From contig NC_014970.1 in NCBI RefSeq assembly GCF_000200735.1, positions 930,001 through 994,000 of the forward strand: a stretch of 64,000 nucleotides of DNA, written 5' to 3'. Below the pieces are notes generated by a model. It ran no database searches, was not told the DNA's origin, and worked only from the letters and a program-made list of their open reading frames with translations. Origin of the DNA: Mycoplasma haemofelis str. Langford 1 (GTDB taxonomy: Bacteria > Bacillota_I > Bacilli_A > Mycoplasmatales > Mycoplasmoidaceae). The translations under genes were made by a program, and so were the position numbers. Positions 10,209 to 20,330 of this stretch are shown here, piece after piece (within the stretch, counting starts at the first letter, position 1; each line of letters starts with the position of its first letter).

Positions 10209-10915
10209 TGGCCTTATCCGAAGTTACTAAAGTTGCCACAGGATTAGGACTTGCTGGAGCCACTGTAGGAGGTGGATTCTTGGCAAAGTCCCTTATTTCC
10301 CAAGAATCCCCTAAGCAAACAATATCTGACAAGTTAAAGAGGAATCAATTCACTCCTCTTAATACAGATGTTTCAAGAACAGAAGCATCAGGATCTGCAT
10401 GACAAACCATATTCACCAAGTACAAGGAGTTAACTAAGCAAAAGGAAGAATTTAAGATTAAGAACCTTACTCTAGGGGACTCCGAAAATCAAAACGAAGG
10501 AATTAACAAGTTAAAGGGGGCTTGCTCTTCTCTGTTGAAAATTGAAGAGGATTCTGATAGCTTTAAAAATAACTATCCACTAGCGTCCAAGTGATGTGTG
10601 GAACCTATCTCAATAGAAGCACTATTAAAGAAACGGGGTATTTCTTATTTAGACACTACTTCTCAAGACAACACAGGTACATGAACTAACATAGCCAAAA
10701 GATATTCAACTGATCATACCTCTCAAAAAGGAACAACTATGAGTGATGTTCAATGAGAACAGGTAACAAGCGATGATTACTCCACAAATGCGGGAAAAAT
10801 TAAAACTGCTTGCAATACTAGAAAAACCAAAAACTCATATGAAGAGGATTTTGAAAAATCTCTAGAGGAGGCTCAAAGATGATGTTCATCATCCAAAGAT
10901 AATGAAGGAGTTTAA
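10208..10915 (+). CDS. Array protein, group H (235 aa)
   Basis: Unknown function. GLGLAGATVGGGFLAKSLIS, then RNQFTPLNTDVSRTE, INKLKGAC, SKWCVEPISIEALLKKRGI (Cys 130), IKTACNTRKTKNSYEEDFEK, AQRWCSSSKDNEGV. At 235 residues it is one of the longest array proteins, the extra length lying in the C-terminal tail and the first-unit linker. AAGGAG in its own 3' end serves as a plausible ribosome binding site for the next ATG at 10918. Confidence 0.9.
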
Positions 10916-10917
10916 TT

Positions 10918-11502
10918 ATGAAACTTGAATTTATAGGATTGTCTGGGGCGGCTGCGGCAGGAACTGGACTGACAGGTTACTATCTTTATTCTAAGTCCCC
11001 ACAAGACGACAGTATTCGAAGCAAGTTATCCTCTTTCCGATTAATTTCTTCTCTATCCAAGGAGGAAGTCGAGAAGCAGTGGAAAGCAGAATTTGAGATA
11101 GATAAAGATGAAATTAAGAAAGTTATTACCCACATCACTGATGAAAACAAGGGTGGAGAAGCTCTTTCCAAATGATGTGGTGAGAACTTAGATAAACCAG
11201 CCAAAGAGCCTCTCCTAACTAACGTTAAGAGATGGTGTACTATAGGAAGTATCGAATCCAGAATTGAACCAGGAAAGACTTTTATAGGAGAAGCAGAACA
11301 AGACTGAGAGAGCAAGTGAAGTCAGCATTCCACCACGGAAAAGCGAAAAAAGATAGGATTAACCCAAGCTAAGGGAGACGGCACCAAGGAGAATGATGTT
11401 GCAGCCATCAAAGAGTGATGCAACCAGAATAGAAGTAAGGATTTTCTAGCTAAGGAAAAGGAAGCTGTTTACGACGAGGTTGTTTCTTGGTGTGTTAAGT
11501 AA
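10918..11502 (+). CDS. Array protein, group B, GYYLY subtype (194 aa)
   Basis: Unknown function. Head LSGAAAAGTGLTGYYLYSKS, then FRLISSLSKEEVEKQW, KWCGENLDKPAKEPLL, KRWCTIGSIESRIEPGKTFI (Cys 107), EWCNQNRSKDFLAKEK and VVSWCVK. Among the shortest array proteins. A GAAGGAG sits nine bases before the ATG. Paralogues at 25545 and 45921, always following a group H gene. Confidence 0.9.
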
Positions 11503-12152
11503 TGAATTCATTTGCTGCCAAAAGCCTGATGGGGTTGGGCGGATTGTCCGTGGCGGGTGGCGGAGGATTTTTAGCCTGAAATAAAGGTTTATTTTCTGGT
11601 TCAACAGAAAGCATAAGAGATAAGTTAAGGAAGTCTGGCTACAAGGCACTGGAAAGGGGCAGTTCCGATTGGGGGAAGATATTTGAAGTCTATAAGAAAG
11701 GGGAGAATACTAAGAAGTTTGAAAAAGACGGAATTACTGCCAACTCCACAGAAGCAGATCACGATAAACTCAAGGAACAATGTGAGAAAGCCTTGAATTT
11801 AGATGCTTCTAAAGATGAGATTTATGGAAGAGTCATTAAGTGATGTGTAGTTCCTAGAAAGGTAGAAGAAGTTCTTTCTGGGGTTACTTTATTAGGAATT
11901 AATGAAAATGACAACAATGATGTCAATGACTGAAAACCTGTACTTACAAAATACATAGCTACCAAGAGGGAATCCAAACAAGAATACGCATTAAGCGGAG
12001 TGGTTCTGCAGGATCCTACAACCGGAACTACCAATGAAGCTGAGAATATAAAGGAATTAAAGAAGGGATGTAAATCCAGACGAGAGAAGATGACTTACGA
12101 ATTGGACTTTGAGCAATCCTTAGCGGAAGTCGAAGGTTGATGTACTAAGTAA
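11502..12152 (+). CDS. Array protein, group C (216 aa)
   Basis: Unknown function. MNSFAAKSLMGLGGLSVAGG, FLAWNKGLFSGSTESI (Asn-Lys in place of Gln-Gln), then KWCVVPRKVEEVLSGVTLLG (Cys 115), KGCKSRREKMTYELDFEQSL and VEGWCTK. It belongs with 22207, 37293 and 46515, the subset with KVEEV or KVEDL and a LLG turn. Both ends are TAATG overlaps. Confidence 0.9.
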
Positions 12153-12784
12153 TGAATCTTTCTCTAGCTATCAAAATCGCCTCCGGAATGGGAGCTATCG
12201 GAGCCATAGGCGGTGGGATTGCATTATCTACACTACTTTCATCTTCAAATAAATACACACTAAAGAATTTAGTAGAGAAGGATAAGTGGACTTTTCTTAC
12301 TGAAGCTAACAGTAGCGAAATTGGAAAGATCCTAGAAGTTTACAAAACCAAACTGGCCTTGCCTTTTTCTAAATTATCTGGAGGAGAAAGTAATGCCCCA
12401 GCTAGATTGCTAGAGGAATGTAAGAAGCTTTACGATCGGGATTCTAGGGGTTTGAATAAAGAAGATAGTCTTTACAAATTAAAGAGATGGTGCGTGGTTC
12501 CCAAAACCATCCAAGAAAGACTTAACGACATGGGAATCACCCTACTTTCCACTCAAGCACCCACATCCGGTGGGAGTGAAAGTGAAGAATGGAAGGAGAA
12601 GGTTAAGCGTCATCAAGAGAATAATAAGGATAAGTTTACAGCGATATCTGGAAGTTGAGAGAATGGCGAAGGCGCTAAGAAGATAAGAGAGCATTGTGAA
12701 ACTCAAATGAAGATTGAGTCATTCAAAGATGAGTTTTACTCTGCCCTAGAGAAAGTAAAGATTTGATGCTCTGAGGACAATTAA
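12152..12784 (+). CDS. Array protein, group G (210 aa)
   Basis: Unknown function. ASGMGAIGAIGGGIALSTLL head, NLVEKDKWTFLTEANSSEIG, EECKKLYDRDSRG, LKRWCVVPKTIQERLNDMGI (Cys 114), REHCETQMKIESFKDEFYSA, ending KIWCSEDN. Belongs to the ECKKLYE subset (26151, 37949, 39876, 47162). UGG and UGA are both used for Trp in this gene. Confidence 0.9.
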
Positions 12785-12793
12785 ATCTGAGTT

Positions 12794-13432
12794 ATGAAAA
12801 CAACATCTGCAATTTTGACAGGAACAGCAGCCACCGGGGGAGTTGTGGGTGGTGGAGTTCTGGCAAATTCTCTTATTTCAAAGAGCGCATCAAAGGAAAC
12901 TCTGGGAGACTATTTTAATTCTAAGAAACTAACACTTATCTCTTCCTTAGAGGACTCTAAGGAGGATAAACAGTGAAGCGAGGAATTCACATTAGATCAA
13001 GCCAATATTAAGAAATATGACAGCAAGATAACTGACAAGGAGAAGTTAAAGAGTTGATGTCAAGATAGCCTGAAATTAGAAAAAGAGAAAAACAAGGAAT
13101 TGATTCCCCACTTAGAAAAGTGGTGTGTATTGGGAACTATTGAAAGTCGTTTATTAAGATCTGGGAGCGAACTAATAGGAGATAGCGAGGAAGCAGAATG
13201 AACCAAAATATACAACAAGCATACTACTTCTGAAGACAGAGCAAAAGTTAACCTAACAGGAACAAAAGAACAGAATACCAATAATAAGACAACCGACATA
13301 CAAACCATAAAACAATTCTGTACCGATAAAAAGGGAAGAACATTCTTGGCAGAAGAAAAGGCTTCTGTTTACGACGTAGTAATTCAGTGATGTACTAAAG
13401 ATAAAAGTACTGGAGCTGTTAGTCCTGCTTAG
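12794..13432 (+). CDS. Array protein, group B, MK subtype (212 aa)
   Basis: Unknown function. MKTTSAILTGTAATGGVVGG head; KKLTLISSLEDSKEDKQWSE; SWCQDSLKLEKEKNKELIP; EKWCVLGTIESRLLRSGSEL (Cys 111); QFCTDKKGRTFLAEEK; IQWCTKDKSTGAVSPA. Very similar in plan to 8948 and 38597 and, like them, follows a group G gene. Confidence 0.9.
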
Positions 13433-13434
13433 CC

Positions 13435-14112
13435 GTGACTTTAGGCTCTAAAATAGCTGCAGGAGTAGCTACTTCTGGAACTGCTGTTGGAGGCGGATTT
13501 CTTGCTCATTCTCTTATTTCCAAGGAAGAGGGGAAAAAGACTCTTTCTAAGAAATTATCTGAAGATGGATTTACCCCTCTGGATACCGATGTTTCAAAGA
13601 CGGATGGATCATGACAAACTATATTTGACAAATACAAACTCTTAACTAATCAAAAAGCCCATCTGAAGATACAAGGATTAACTTTAGGGAGTTCTGAGAA
13701 TCAACAAGAAGGAATTATTAAGTTAAAGACAGAATGCTCAAAGCTTTTAAAAATCGAGGAAGACTCTTCCGATTTAAAAAAGAACTACCAACTAGCTTCT
13801 AAATGGTGTGTGAAACCTATCTCTGTAGAGACGCTCTTAAAAGCTAGAGGAATTACTTACTTAGATACTTCATCCAATACTGAAGAGTGAACCAAGATAG
13901 CTAAGAGATACGAATCAGACAAGAATGCACAAAAGGACACAATCATGAGTGATGTAACCAATTGAACTACAGTACCTGACAATAACTATTCCGCCAATAT
14001 TAAACTCATACAAGATGCATGCAACTCCAGAAAGACTAAGAATTCATATGAAGAAGATTTTGAAAAGTCCTTAAAAGAAACTCAAAGTTGGTGTGTTGTT
14101 AGCTCTGAATAG
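13435..14112 (+). CDS. Array protein, group H (225 aa), GTG start
   Basis: Unknown function. No ATG is available at the right place; GTG at 13435, two bases after the upstream stop, gives MTLGSKIAAGVATSGTAVGG, then GFLAHSLISKEEGKKTLSKK. Central SKWCVKPISVETLLKARGIT (Cys 125) and a final SWCVVSSE. The first ten residues match group I (9582, MNLGSKIAAG; 39232, MTLGAKMAAG), so this is a group H body with a group I N-terminus. Last gene of the first run; its stop lies two bases from the stop of the converging gene. Confidence 0.87.
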
Positions 14113-14114
14113 AT

Positions 14115-14735
14115 TTATCCGTTTCCCGCTTCTTCATTACACCACTTCTCAACCTTCTTAGCTAAATCCAAAGCTCCCAATTCATACATCCTCATTTCAT
14201 ATTTAGAGGTACATCAAGTATTCAAAGCGGGACCTCCCTGTGTATTATCGGAAGGCTTAGAACTGCCAGTTAATGACTCATCAGAAAGCTTTAAGCCTTC
14301 AGCTGAGTCGTTTCCAGAACTAAACTTATCTCAAGCCTTCTTCCATTTCTCATCTGCCCCAGAAGCTGGCAACAGAGACTTACCTATACTCTCTTTAAGA
14401 GAAAGGTCATAAACCACACATCACTCTTTAGCTTTGTCATATTTCTCTTGATCAAATTCCTCCTTTAAGGTAACCTCACATCAATTACCAATCTGCTCTT
14501 CAGAAACGCCAGAAATTCCCTTCCCAGTTGCAGCCTTATAAACTTCCTTAAACTTCTGTCAAGCAACATCATCCTTGGAAGTAAGAATTCGATGGTTCTT
14601 CTTTAAAGACTCTTTAACCTTGTCTAATATAGTGATCTCTTTACTCTTGCCCGAAGAAGCATACATATAACCTCCCACGGAAGCAGCAGAAGCTCCTGCA
14701 GCCAAAGTAGGAAGTACTATCTTAGAAGAAGTCAT
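14115..14735 (-). CDS. Array protein, group K (206 aa)
   Basis: Unknown function. MTSSKIVLPTLAAGASAASV, GGYMYASSGKSKEITILDKV head; NHRILTSKDDVAWQKFKEVY; NWCEVTLKEEFDQEKYDKA; EWCVVYDLSLKESIGKSLLP; ALNTWCTSKYEMRMYELGAL; a final VEKWCNEEAGNG. W-C pairs come closer together in the first half than in the plus-strand groups. It is downstream of, and shares TAATG with, the group L gene at 15361. Same K-after-L order at 22866/23478. Confidence 0.9.
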
Positions 14736-15361
14736 TACTTGGAGGGAGCTGCAGTACCTGCCTCTTCACTACATCACTTCATTACCTTTGAAAGATCCTT
14801 AATTGCTTCCAACTTATACATTGCTCAAGAGTATCTAGATGTACATCAAGTCTGTAACTTTGGACCTCCCTGAGTTTTATTAATAATAGTGTTACCTACA
14901 ACGGTAGTATCCTTAATAGCCTCCGCCTGTTCCTTAGCCTTATTTAACTTATCCCAAGCTTCCTGAAACTTAGAGGCAACATCATTTCCTGTTTCAGAAA
15001 TTAAATTAACTCCCTTCAGAATAGCCTCCCCTCTTAGAGTGCTAGTATTAATAACGCACCACTCCTTTGCCTTATCATACTTAGACTGATCAAACTTATG
15101 AGATAAGGTATCTACACATCATTTAGGTAAATCCTCCTCACTCGATACCTCTGAAATCTTGGAGGAACTATCTTTGTAAACTAACTTCCATTCAACCCAC
15201 TCTGCACGAGTCTTAGAATCCAGAATCCTCCTTGGAGAACCCTTCAACTCTTCCTTTAGCTTATCTCTAATAGTGGAAGAATCTGAAAGTAGGTAATATC
15301 CTCCTGCCCCCATTCCTCCAATTCCCGCCACAGGGAGAGCAGCTTTTAAAAGGGAAGACAT
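14735..15361 (-). CDS. Array protein, group L (208 aa)
   Basis: Unknown function. Head LLKAALPVAGIGGMGAGGYY then LLSDSSTIRDKLKEELKGS, with PRRILDSKTRAEWVEWKLVY. Cysteines in PKWCVDTLSHKFDQSKYDKA, KEWCVINTSTLRGEAILKGV, QTWCTSRYSWAMYKLEAIKD and MKWCSEEAG. First gene of a two-gene minus transcript facing a group G gene 82 bp away; that divergent L/G pair recurs at 24113/24208 and 56249/56336. Confidence 0.9.
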
Positions 15362-15443
15362 ATTAATTCGCCTAAGCTAGATTTGAAAGCCTCCTTACTT
15401 AAACTTTTTGGATAAATTCACTCTTTACCGTAGGAGACAAAGC
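15362..15443. promoter_or_regulatory. Divergent intergenic region between L and G genes
   Basis: 82 bp between two gene starts on opposite strands; it must contain promoters for both. The plus side has TTTTTGGATAAATTC and a GTAGGAGAC that puts GGAG nine bases before the ATG at 15444. I cannot assign boxes with confidence, and sequence identity with the equivalent spacers at 24114 and 56250 is low. Confidence 0.4.
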
Positions 15444-16079
15444 ATGGCATCTTCAACAGCAATAAAAGCGGCATCCGGCTTAGGAATGGCTGGAGCTATT
15501 GGGGGTGGCGGAGTAGCTCTTTATAAATCTGAATTATTCAAAACCCAAACCACTCTTGGTGAATTGGTGAAGAATGATAAATGAACTCTTCTGACCGCAT
15601 CCAACACCTCTCAGATAGATGCAATACTAACTGCCTACAAAAAGGAATCTCCTAAACCCACTCATACATTTGATGGGTTTACAGGAAAAGAGAATGATGC
15701 TAAGGAGAAGTTACTTGCAGAATGTCAAAAAGCTTCAAACACCACTTACAACGATTCTGAACAAGATACTTTATTAAAGAAAATTAAGAAGTGATGTGTA
15801 GTTCCGAAAACCGTTTCTCAGAGACTTAAAGATTTAAACCTTACTACTTTAGATACAAAAGCTCCATCTGATTCGGGAAGCGAGACAGCCGAATGAATTG
15901 AAAAGGGTAAATCACATCATAAAGACAGTCAGAAAATACAGGGAGTAACTACCAACGGAACAGAAGCTACTGACGCTAAATTAGTAAGGGAAGAGTGTGC
16001 TAAGAAGAATGAAATCAATTCATATGATGAAAGCTTTGAAGAGTCTCTAGAGATATCAAGGAAGTGATGTACAGCTTAG
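15444..16079 (+). CDS. Array protein, group G (211 aa)
   Basis: Unknown function. MASSTAIKAASGLGMAGAIG head; VALYKSELFKTQTTLGELVK; FTGKENDAKEKLLAEC; KKWCVVPKTVSQRLKDLNLT (Cys 118); REECAKKNEINSYDESFEES; final SRKWCTA. The C-terminal unit is the NSYDE type. A GGAG-type ribosome binding site precedes the ATG. Partner of the H gene six bases downstream. Confidence 0.9.
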
Positions 16080-16085
16080 ATAATC

Positions 16086-16772
16086 ATGTCTGCAATACTT
16101 AAGGGCACTATGGCTCTGGGAGGGGCTGGAGCTACTGTGGGAGGTGGTTTTTTAGCTCACTCCCTTATTTCACAAGATAAATCAAAGACTACTTTAATCC
16201 ATAAGTTGAAGAGTGATGGATTCACTCCCTTGAATACAGATACTTCTAAAACAGAATCTCAAGACTCTAGTTGGCAGAAGATACTGACCAGTTACTCATC
16301 ACTGATCAAAACCAAACCCACCTTAAAACTTAAAGATCTATCTATTGAAGCTGATGATGGGGAGGGAATTAATAAGCTAAAGAAAGCTTGTTCTGATCTC
16401 TTCAAAATAGAGGGAACATCTTCCAACTACAAGTTGGCTTCTAAATGATGTGTTGAGCCTATCACTGTGAGTGATCTATTATCCAAAAGAGGAATCTCTT
16501 ACTTAAATACAGAATCCTCCTCCTCCGACACTACAGTTTGAACTGAAATGGCTAAGAAATATGAAAAGGATAAGAACTCTAATAAGAATACTTTGATGAG
16601 TGATCTAAGTTGAGAAACTGTGAGCAACAATAATTATGGCTCCAATATAACTAAGATGAAAACCTCATGCAACACAAGGAAAACCAAAAGCTCTCACGAA
16701 GATGAATTTGAAAAGTACCTATCGGAAGCTCAAATGTGGTGTTCAATAGTTAAAGGAGAGAATAAGGATTAA
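16086..16772 (+). CDS. Array protein, group H (228 aa)
   Basis: Unknown function. MSAILKGTMALGGAGATVGG, GFLAHSLISQDKSKTTL; SDGFTPLNTDTSKTESQDSS; INKLKKAC; SKWCVEPITVSDLLSKRGIS (Cys 122); KTSCNTRKTKSSHEDEFEKY; AQMWCSIVKGENKD. Its last four bases overlap the 3' end of the minus gene at 16769. Confidence 0.9.
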
Positions 16773-17191
16773 ACTTGCATAGTCTGTCAACGACCCCCTT
16801 CCTTTGATAAAGCATATCTCCTAGATCCATAGCCATCCCCACACAATACTTCATTCAAATCGCTCTCCTCTAATCCCGAACTCTTCAATTCTTGAAGAGC
16901 TTCTAATTTACTTTTGAAAGTATTCCTATATCCCTCATATCCATAAATCCCACTATCATCCGGATCACCTAATTCAGAAACATAAAAAATCAGACACTGT
17001 TGTCCCTCATCAGAGGGAGAAACTAAATCACTGAACTTCCTGAAACTCTTACCAGAATTATCACCCACTCTATTAGCCGTATTTGCATCAGATCTCTCCC
17101 TTCCTTTGCCATTGTAAAGTACTCCTGCCACAAGAGCAGAACCAACTATTCCCAGTCCCCCTAATAAAGGAAGAGCAAGCTTCAAAGCCAT
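16769..17191 (-). CDS. Small hydrophobic-anchored protein (140 aa)
   Basis: Not recognised. MALKLALPLLGGLGIVGSAL then VAGVLYNGKGRERSDA gives one N-terminal hydrophobic segment (~2-25) and a hydrophilic body. Only two cysteines (QQCLIFYV and EVLCGDGYGSRRYAL), no W-C pair. A UGA near the end is Trp, so the protein ends RWQTMQV and not at the UGA. ATG at 17191 is preferred to an in-frame TTG two codons upstream. Size and two-cysteine layout recall the plus gene at 17325, but no alignable motif beyond that. Confidence 0.82.
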
Positions 17192-17261
17192 AATCAAAGG
17201 AGTATGGTTCTCTAGTTCTGAGTCAAAAATAAGAATGTATTTTCCATTCCCAGACGCTCTC

Positions 17262-17281
17262 GAAATGTGATTTCTGATTTC
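17262..17281 (+). promoter_or_regulatory. Repeated GTGATTT leader motif, copy 1
   Basis: GAAATGTGATTTCTGATTTC lies upstream of the gene at 17325. A nearly matching copy, AAATGTGATTTGTGATTTCC, lies at 61661-61680 upstream of its paralogue at 61719. Both contain a tandem TGATTT. They may be promoter elements or operators; no function is known to me. Confidence 0.5.
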
Positions 17282-17292
17282 TATATATAGAA
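17279..17292. promoter_or_regulatory. 14-bp perfect palindrome TTCTATATATAGAA
   Basis: A perfect inverted repeat 33 bases ahead of the ATG at 17325, immediately after the GTGATTT motif. It contains TATATA, so it could be a -10 region, an operator, or both. The copy of this leader at 61661 does not keep the palindrome (it has CCAAGTATATGTC). Confidence 0.4.
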
Positions 17293-17324
17293 GGTAGAAG
17301 GATTCCTACAAATTTCTTAGCAAC

Positions 17325-17717
17325 ATGACTAAAGTCAGAATGGGACTTGCGGGAACCTTGGGTTCCCTAATGGCCGGATCGGTGGGCGCTTATTTTGGGT
17401 TGAGAGAAAATGAAGATATAGACCCCGTAACCTCAGTCTTAAATTTAAATTCATCACGAACCTCTGGAAGAGGAAGGTGTATGGTTCGAACTACATCTTC
17501 AACTACTTTGGGACAAGACAAGGAATATGGTGAATTTTTAAAACAAAGTGGTGATGCAAAAGCATCAATCGCCACCGCTTGCCTTCGGAAATTTCCAGAA
17601 ATAAATAAGGAATATGAGGATGTAACCGTTGAAGTGATAAATGATAGTTATGGAAAATACATTGTTTCGCAAGTTAAAATTACCGGCTCTTATATAGGGA
17701 GTAGTAGTAGAGGATAG
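17325..17717 (+). CDS. Small anchored protein, 130-aa family
   Basis: Unknown function. MTKVRMGLAGTLGSLMAGSV then GAYFGLRENEDI: a glycine-rich hydrophobic N-terminus (~6-27). The body has GRGRCMVRTTSS and IATACLRKFPEI, then a C-terminal KITGSYIGSSSRG. The paralogue at 61719 keeps MGL.G.L.SL.AGSVGAYFGL, GRCKVRV and ICLEKL. Single gene with its own 133-bp upstream region; not part of an array. Confidence 0.87.
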   Translation: MTKVRMGLAGTLGSLMAGSVGAYFGLRENEDIDPVTSVLNLNSSRTSGRGRCMVRTTSSTTLGQDKEYGEFLKQSGDAKASIATACLRKFPEINKEYEDVTVEVINDSYGKYIVSQVKITGSYIGSSSRG

Positions 17718-17852
17718 AGATACAAAGGGCAGGGTTATTTAGGTGAAAGAGGGAAGTTACGTTATCCATCGAATTGCTATTCAGTAATAAAACTAGAAAT
17801 TTTTAGAACGGTTACTACTCTGAGTATTACTAGCTTAAATCATTAAGAGAAG

Positions 17853-18251
17853 GTGAATAGTCTCCTGATTAAACCCATAATGTTATTGAGTGGAACTTCT
17901 GCTGCAGCCTGCAGCAAGGTATTTTTACAAGATGAAGTCATGTCAGAGCCGTCATATGTAAGTAAGGTCGGTACACCTAGAACTCCAGAAAGGATCAATA
18001 GCTTTGAAGATATTATGGATCTTCAAAAGAGCAAGGGTTGTTTCTTCTGATTCGTGGAAAGTTGAGGGGAGAAGAAGGTATGGAATGCTTTAAAGATCAA
18101 AAAGATACTGACTCAGGAGAAATCCCAGAACCTATTACAGTTTATGAATGGAAAGATGGGGGATTGCGTTAAAGGAAAATCTTTTAATTATGCCTATTAC
18201 AACAACGGATGAACTGATCTTAAAGAAGATAACAATACAGCAAGTAAATAA
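17853..18251 (+). CDS. Putative lipoprotein-like small protein (132 aa), GTG start
   Basis: Unknown function. GTG with AGAGAAG just upstream gives MNSLLIKPIMLLSGTSAAAC, a hydrophobic segment ending in Cys 20. This is a lipobox-like context (AAAC) but not the classic consensus. Then NSFEDIMDLQKSKGCFFWFV, WNALKIKKIL and GDCVKGKSFNYAYYNNGW. Members at 52289 and 52698 share F(E)DI...QKSKGCNFWFV. Three UGA codons are Trp. The 135 bp upstream (17718-17852) contains no ORF. Confidence 0.85.
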
Positions 18252-18272
18252 TTAAAGCTCTCGTTAAGTCTT

Positions 18273-19481
18273 ATGAAACCAATAGCTCCAATACTGGGAG
18301 GAGCGTCTGTAATAGGGGCGGGAGTTATTGGAGCTCATCTTTCTATTGCCCCAAGTAGCAAAACTGAAGTTGTTAAAGAAGAGGGGGAAGTTGAAAACGT
18401 AAATCAATCTTCAACTTGAAAAGTCCCTAGATTCCTATCTAAACATCACTTTTCAAATTTAGAGTATTCCTCTGAAAACAGATTCTCCACTACATTTAAA
18501 GAGAGTGTAGATGGATTAGATCCTAAAGTAAAGGGTAAGTATTATGTGGAGTGAGTTAGCGATGATTGGGAGAATCACGTTAAGAACTTAAATTCTAGGA
18601 ATGAGGATTCTGCTGTCAAAGCTATTTTCAAGAATACTACCCTTTCTCCCGAAAGCCTTAAGAATGTATGCGACTCATATGCAAACAAGAAACTAGAGGT
18701 CGTAGGGAATAACCGTAATTTTACTTTTAAGGCTGAAGGAAAGACTGTTAACTCTCTTAAGGATTTAGAGGAATGGAAGAATGCCGTATTAGTTTGCACA
18801 AGAACCTTCAGCTTGGGGGATTACATGCAAAAGGCATTCCCAGAATTAACGAAAGACAAGGAGGTTATTACTAGGGCTGAAGATATTTCTAACGGATCGC
18901 TTCAATTGAGGGCAGAGGATGAAGCAACTAATAAGAATACCTCTATGACTTATGGTCGTGAATTCCTTCAAGATAGATTAAGAGGTCTTGATGATGAAGA
19001 GGCCAAAAAGCAGATATTCGAATGGTGTCAACACCTTGGAGAGAAAGCTGCTCCTACGGGTACTTGAAATAATGACAAAGATAACTTTAAGACTTTCTGC
19101 ATGAAGAGCAAAGGGGCTTCTCCAGAACCTTCTTTAAGCAAAGTTAGAGATTCTAAAGGGAAAGGCAATGGAACTGTTGGTGATTACTTTGATAAGGAAT
19201 ACTTAGGTCCTTCTGGGGTTTACAAAAATAAGAGAATGGTTAGCTCCGCTCAGGAGATTTCTAATTCTGTTTGATCTCTAAGACAAGATGATGAAAGGAA
19301 TTATGAGAGTTCTATCGGTCTAGGTAAAGAATTCTTAAATGATCGTTTAAAAGAGAAGAGCCTAGAGTTAGTTAAAGAAGAGGTGTTTAAATGATGTGAA
19401 TTCTTAAGAACTAGACCTGATTCTTTAAGAGAAAGAAATATACATAATCTAGCTACTTACTGTTTGGTTGAGAAGAAGTAA
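18273..19481 (+). CDS. Large repeat-unit protein (402 aa)
   Basis: Unknown function. MKPIAPILGGASVIGAGVIG hydrophobic head (~3-25), then acidic linker and a body with two related halves: GDYMQKAFPEL ... LRAEDEATNKN ... REFLQDRLRGLDDEEA ... FEWCQHL (Cys 252), and GDYFDKEYLG ... LRQDDERNYESS ... KEFLNDRLKEKSLE ... FKWCEFL (Cys 375). An earlier third unit ends VCTRTFSLGDY (Cys 175). About twice the length of an array protein but built from the same W-C idea. Paralogues at 27487 (406 aa) and 41201 (407 aa). Confidence 0.9.
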
Positions 19482-19496
19482 TCTAGAATAGATTCT

Positions 19497-20330
19497 TTAT
19501 GAAGCTGTCTTAGAAGTATCTATTTCTTGCATAAACTCTCCTTGTTCTGCATCCACATCATCGTAATTAAAACTTCCAGATAATCCGGGAAAATCCATCT
19601 CCAAATTAATATTTGGTTTCTTTTGAGTCTCTGCAACCATCTTAGCCTTTTCTAAATCAATTCAGAATATCCCTGTACTACGTGTGAATCAATTCATAGA
19701 GCTCTTAGATCCTGCTGCAGTAAATAAGTAATGCATTTGAATAAAGAAAAGACCGACGTATAGGATTCTGAACCCCCCAGTTCATCTATATTTAGAGTTA
19801 GTTATATTACTTGAATTCAAAGTTCCTTTCTTTACAACCAACTGTCTTCATCAGTCATTGTCATTGTTAGAGAGGGTAGCTACCGAGAAGAAGGCCAAAT
19901 TCAGAAATAAGAGGGCAAATATAGGAACGAAATTGGCTTTGAATAACTGCTTCTGAGTGGGTCTATTATTAATATCAACCCCTGCAGTCAAATTGATAGC
20001 CCTTATGTTGTTAACGTTTCCAAAGAAGGTCTGATAGTCACTCTGGGAGGGAATGATTACGAAGTAAATATAGCAAACAATAATCATCCATACGCTGAAG
20101 ATGATCATTCGATGGGCAGGCACCGCTTTATTCTTTTCAACAAAGTTATGGAAAGTCCTAACTGTGCCATCCCAAGGCATCTTCCCAGCAGGATGCCACG
20201 CTATAAGTATGAATATAGGTAGATTCATACATAGCAAATAAACAAGATCCAATAACCCTGCAGAAATCCTTGTCCACAGAGAGGCTCTTATCTTCGTAAG
20301 ATAATCCTCTAGATAAACGTTACTCTCCAT
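19497..20330 (-). CDS. RDD family membrane protein (277 aa)
   Basis: Integral membrane protein of the RDD type, a family of mostly uncharacterised, possibly transport-related proteins. The first helix has the family pattern: RISAGLLDLVYLLCMNLPIF with R21 and D28. Further hydrophobic spans at about 76-95 (IIFSVWMIIVCYIYFVII), 135-153 (PIFALLFLNLAFFSVATL) and 193-212 (FRILYVGLFFIQMHYLF). UGA read as Trp twice (DWWRQLV) lets the frame continue about 100 residues past an apparent end at 19851. C-terminal tail is acidic. ATG at 20330 preferred; TTG at 20336 possible. Overlaps the upstream gene by 11 bp. A decayed copy of its C-terminus is at 203-350. Confidence 0.85.

Noticed and set aside
412..14112. 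Mobile element or prophage
   Set aside because: No transposase, integrase, inverted terminal repeats or phage proteins were seen; the repeats are explained by tandem and segmental duplication of host genes.
14115..14735. Plus-strand ORFs opposite the minus-strand K and L genes, and minus ORFs opposite plus genes
   Set aside because: They are frame shadows of well-conserved paralogues; they lack ribosome binding sites, conservation between copies and plausible composition.
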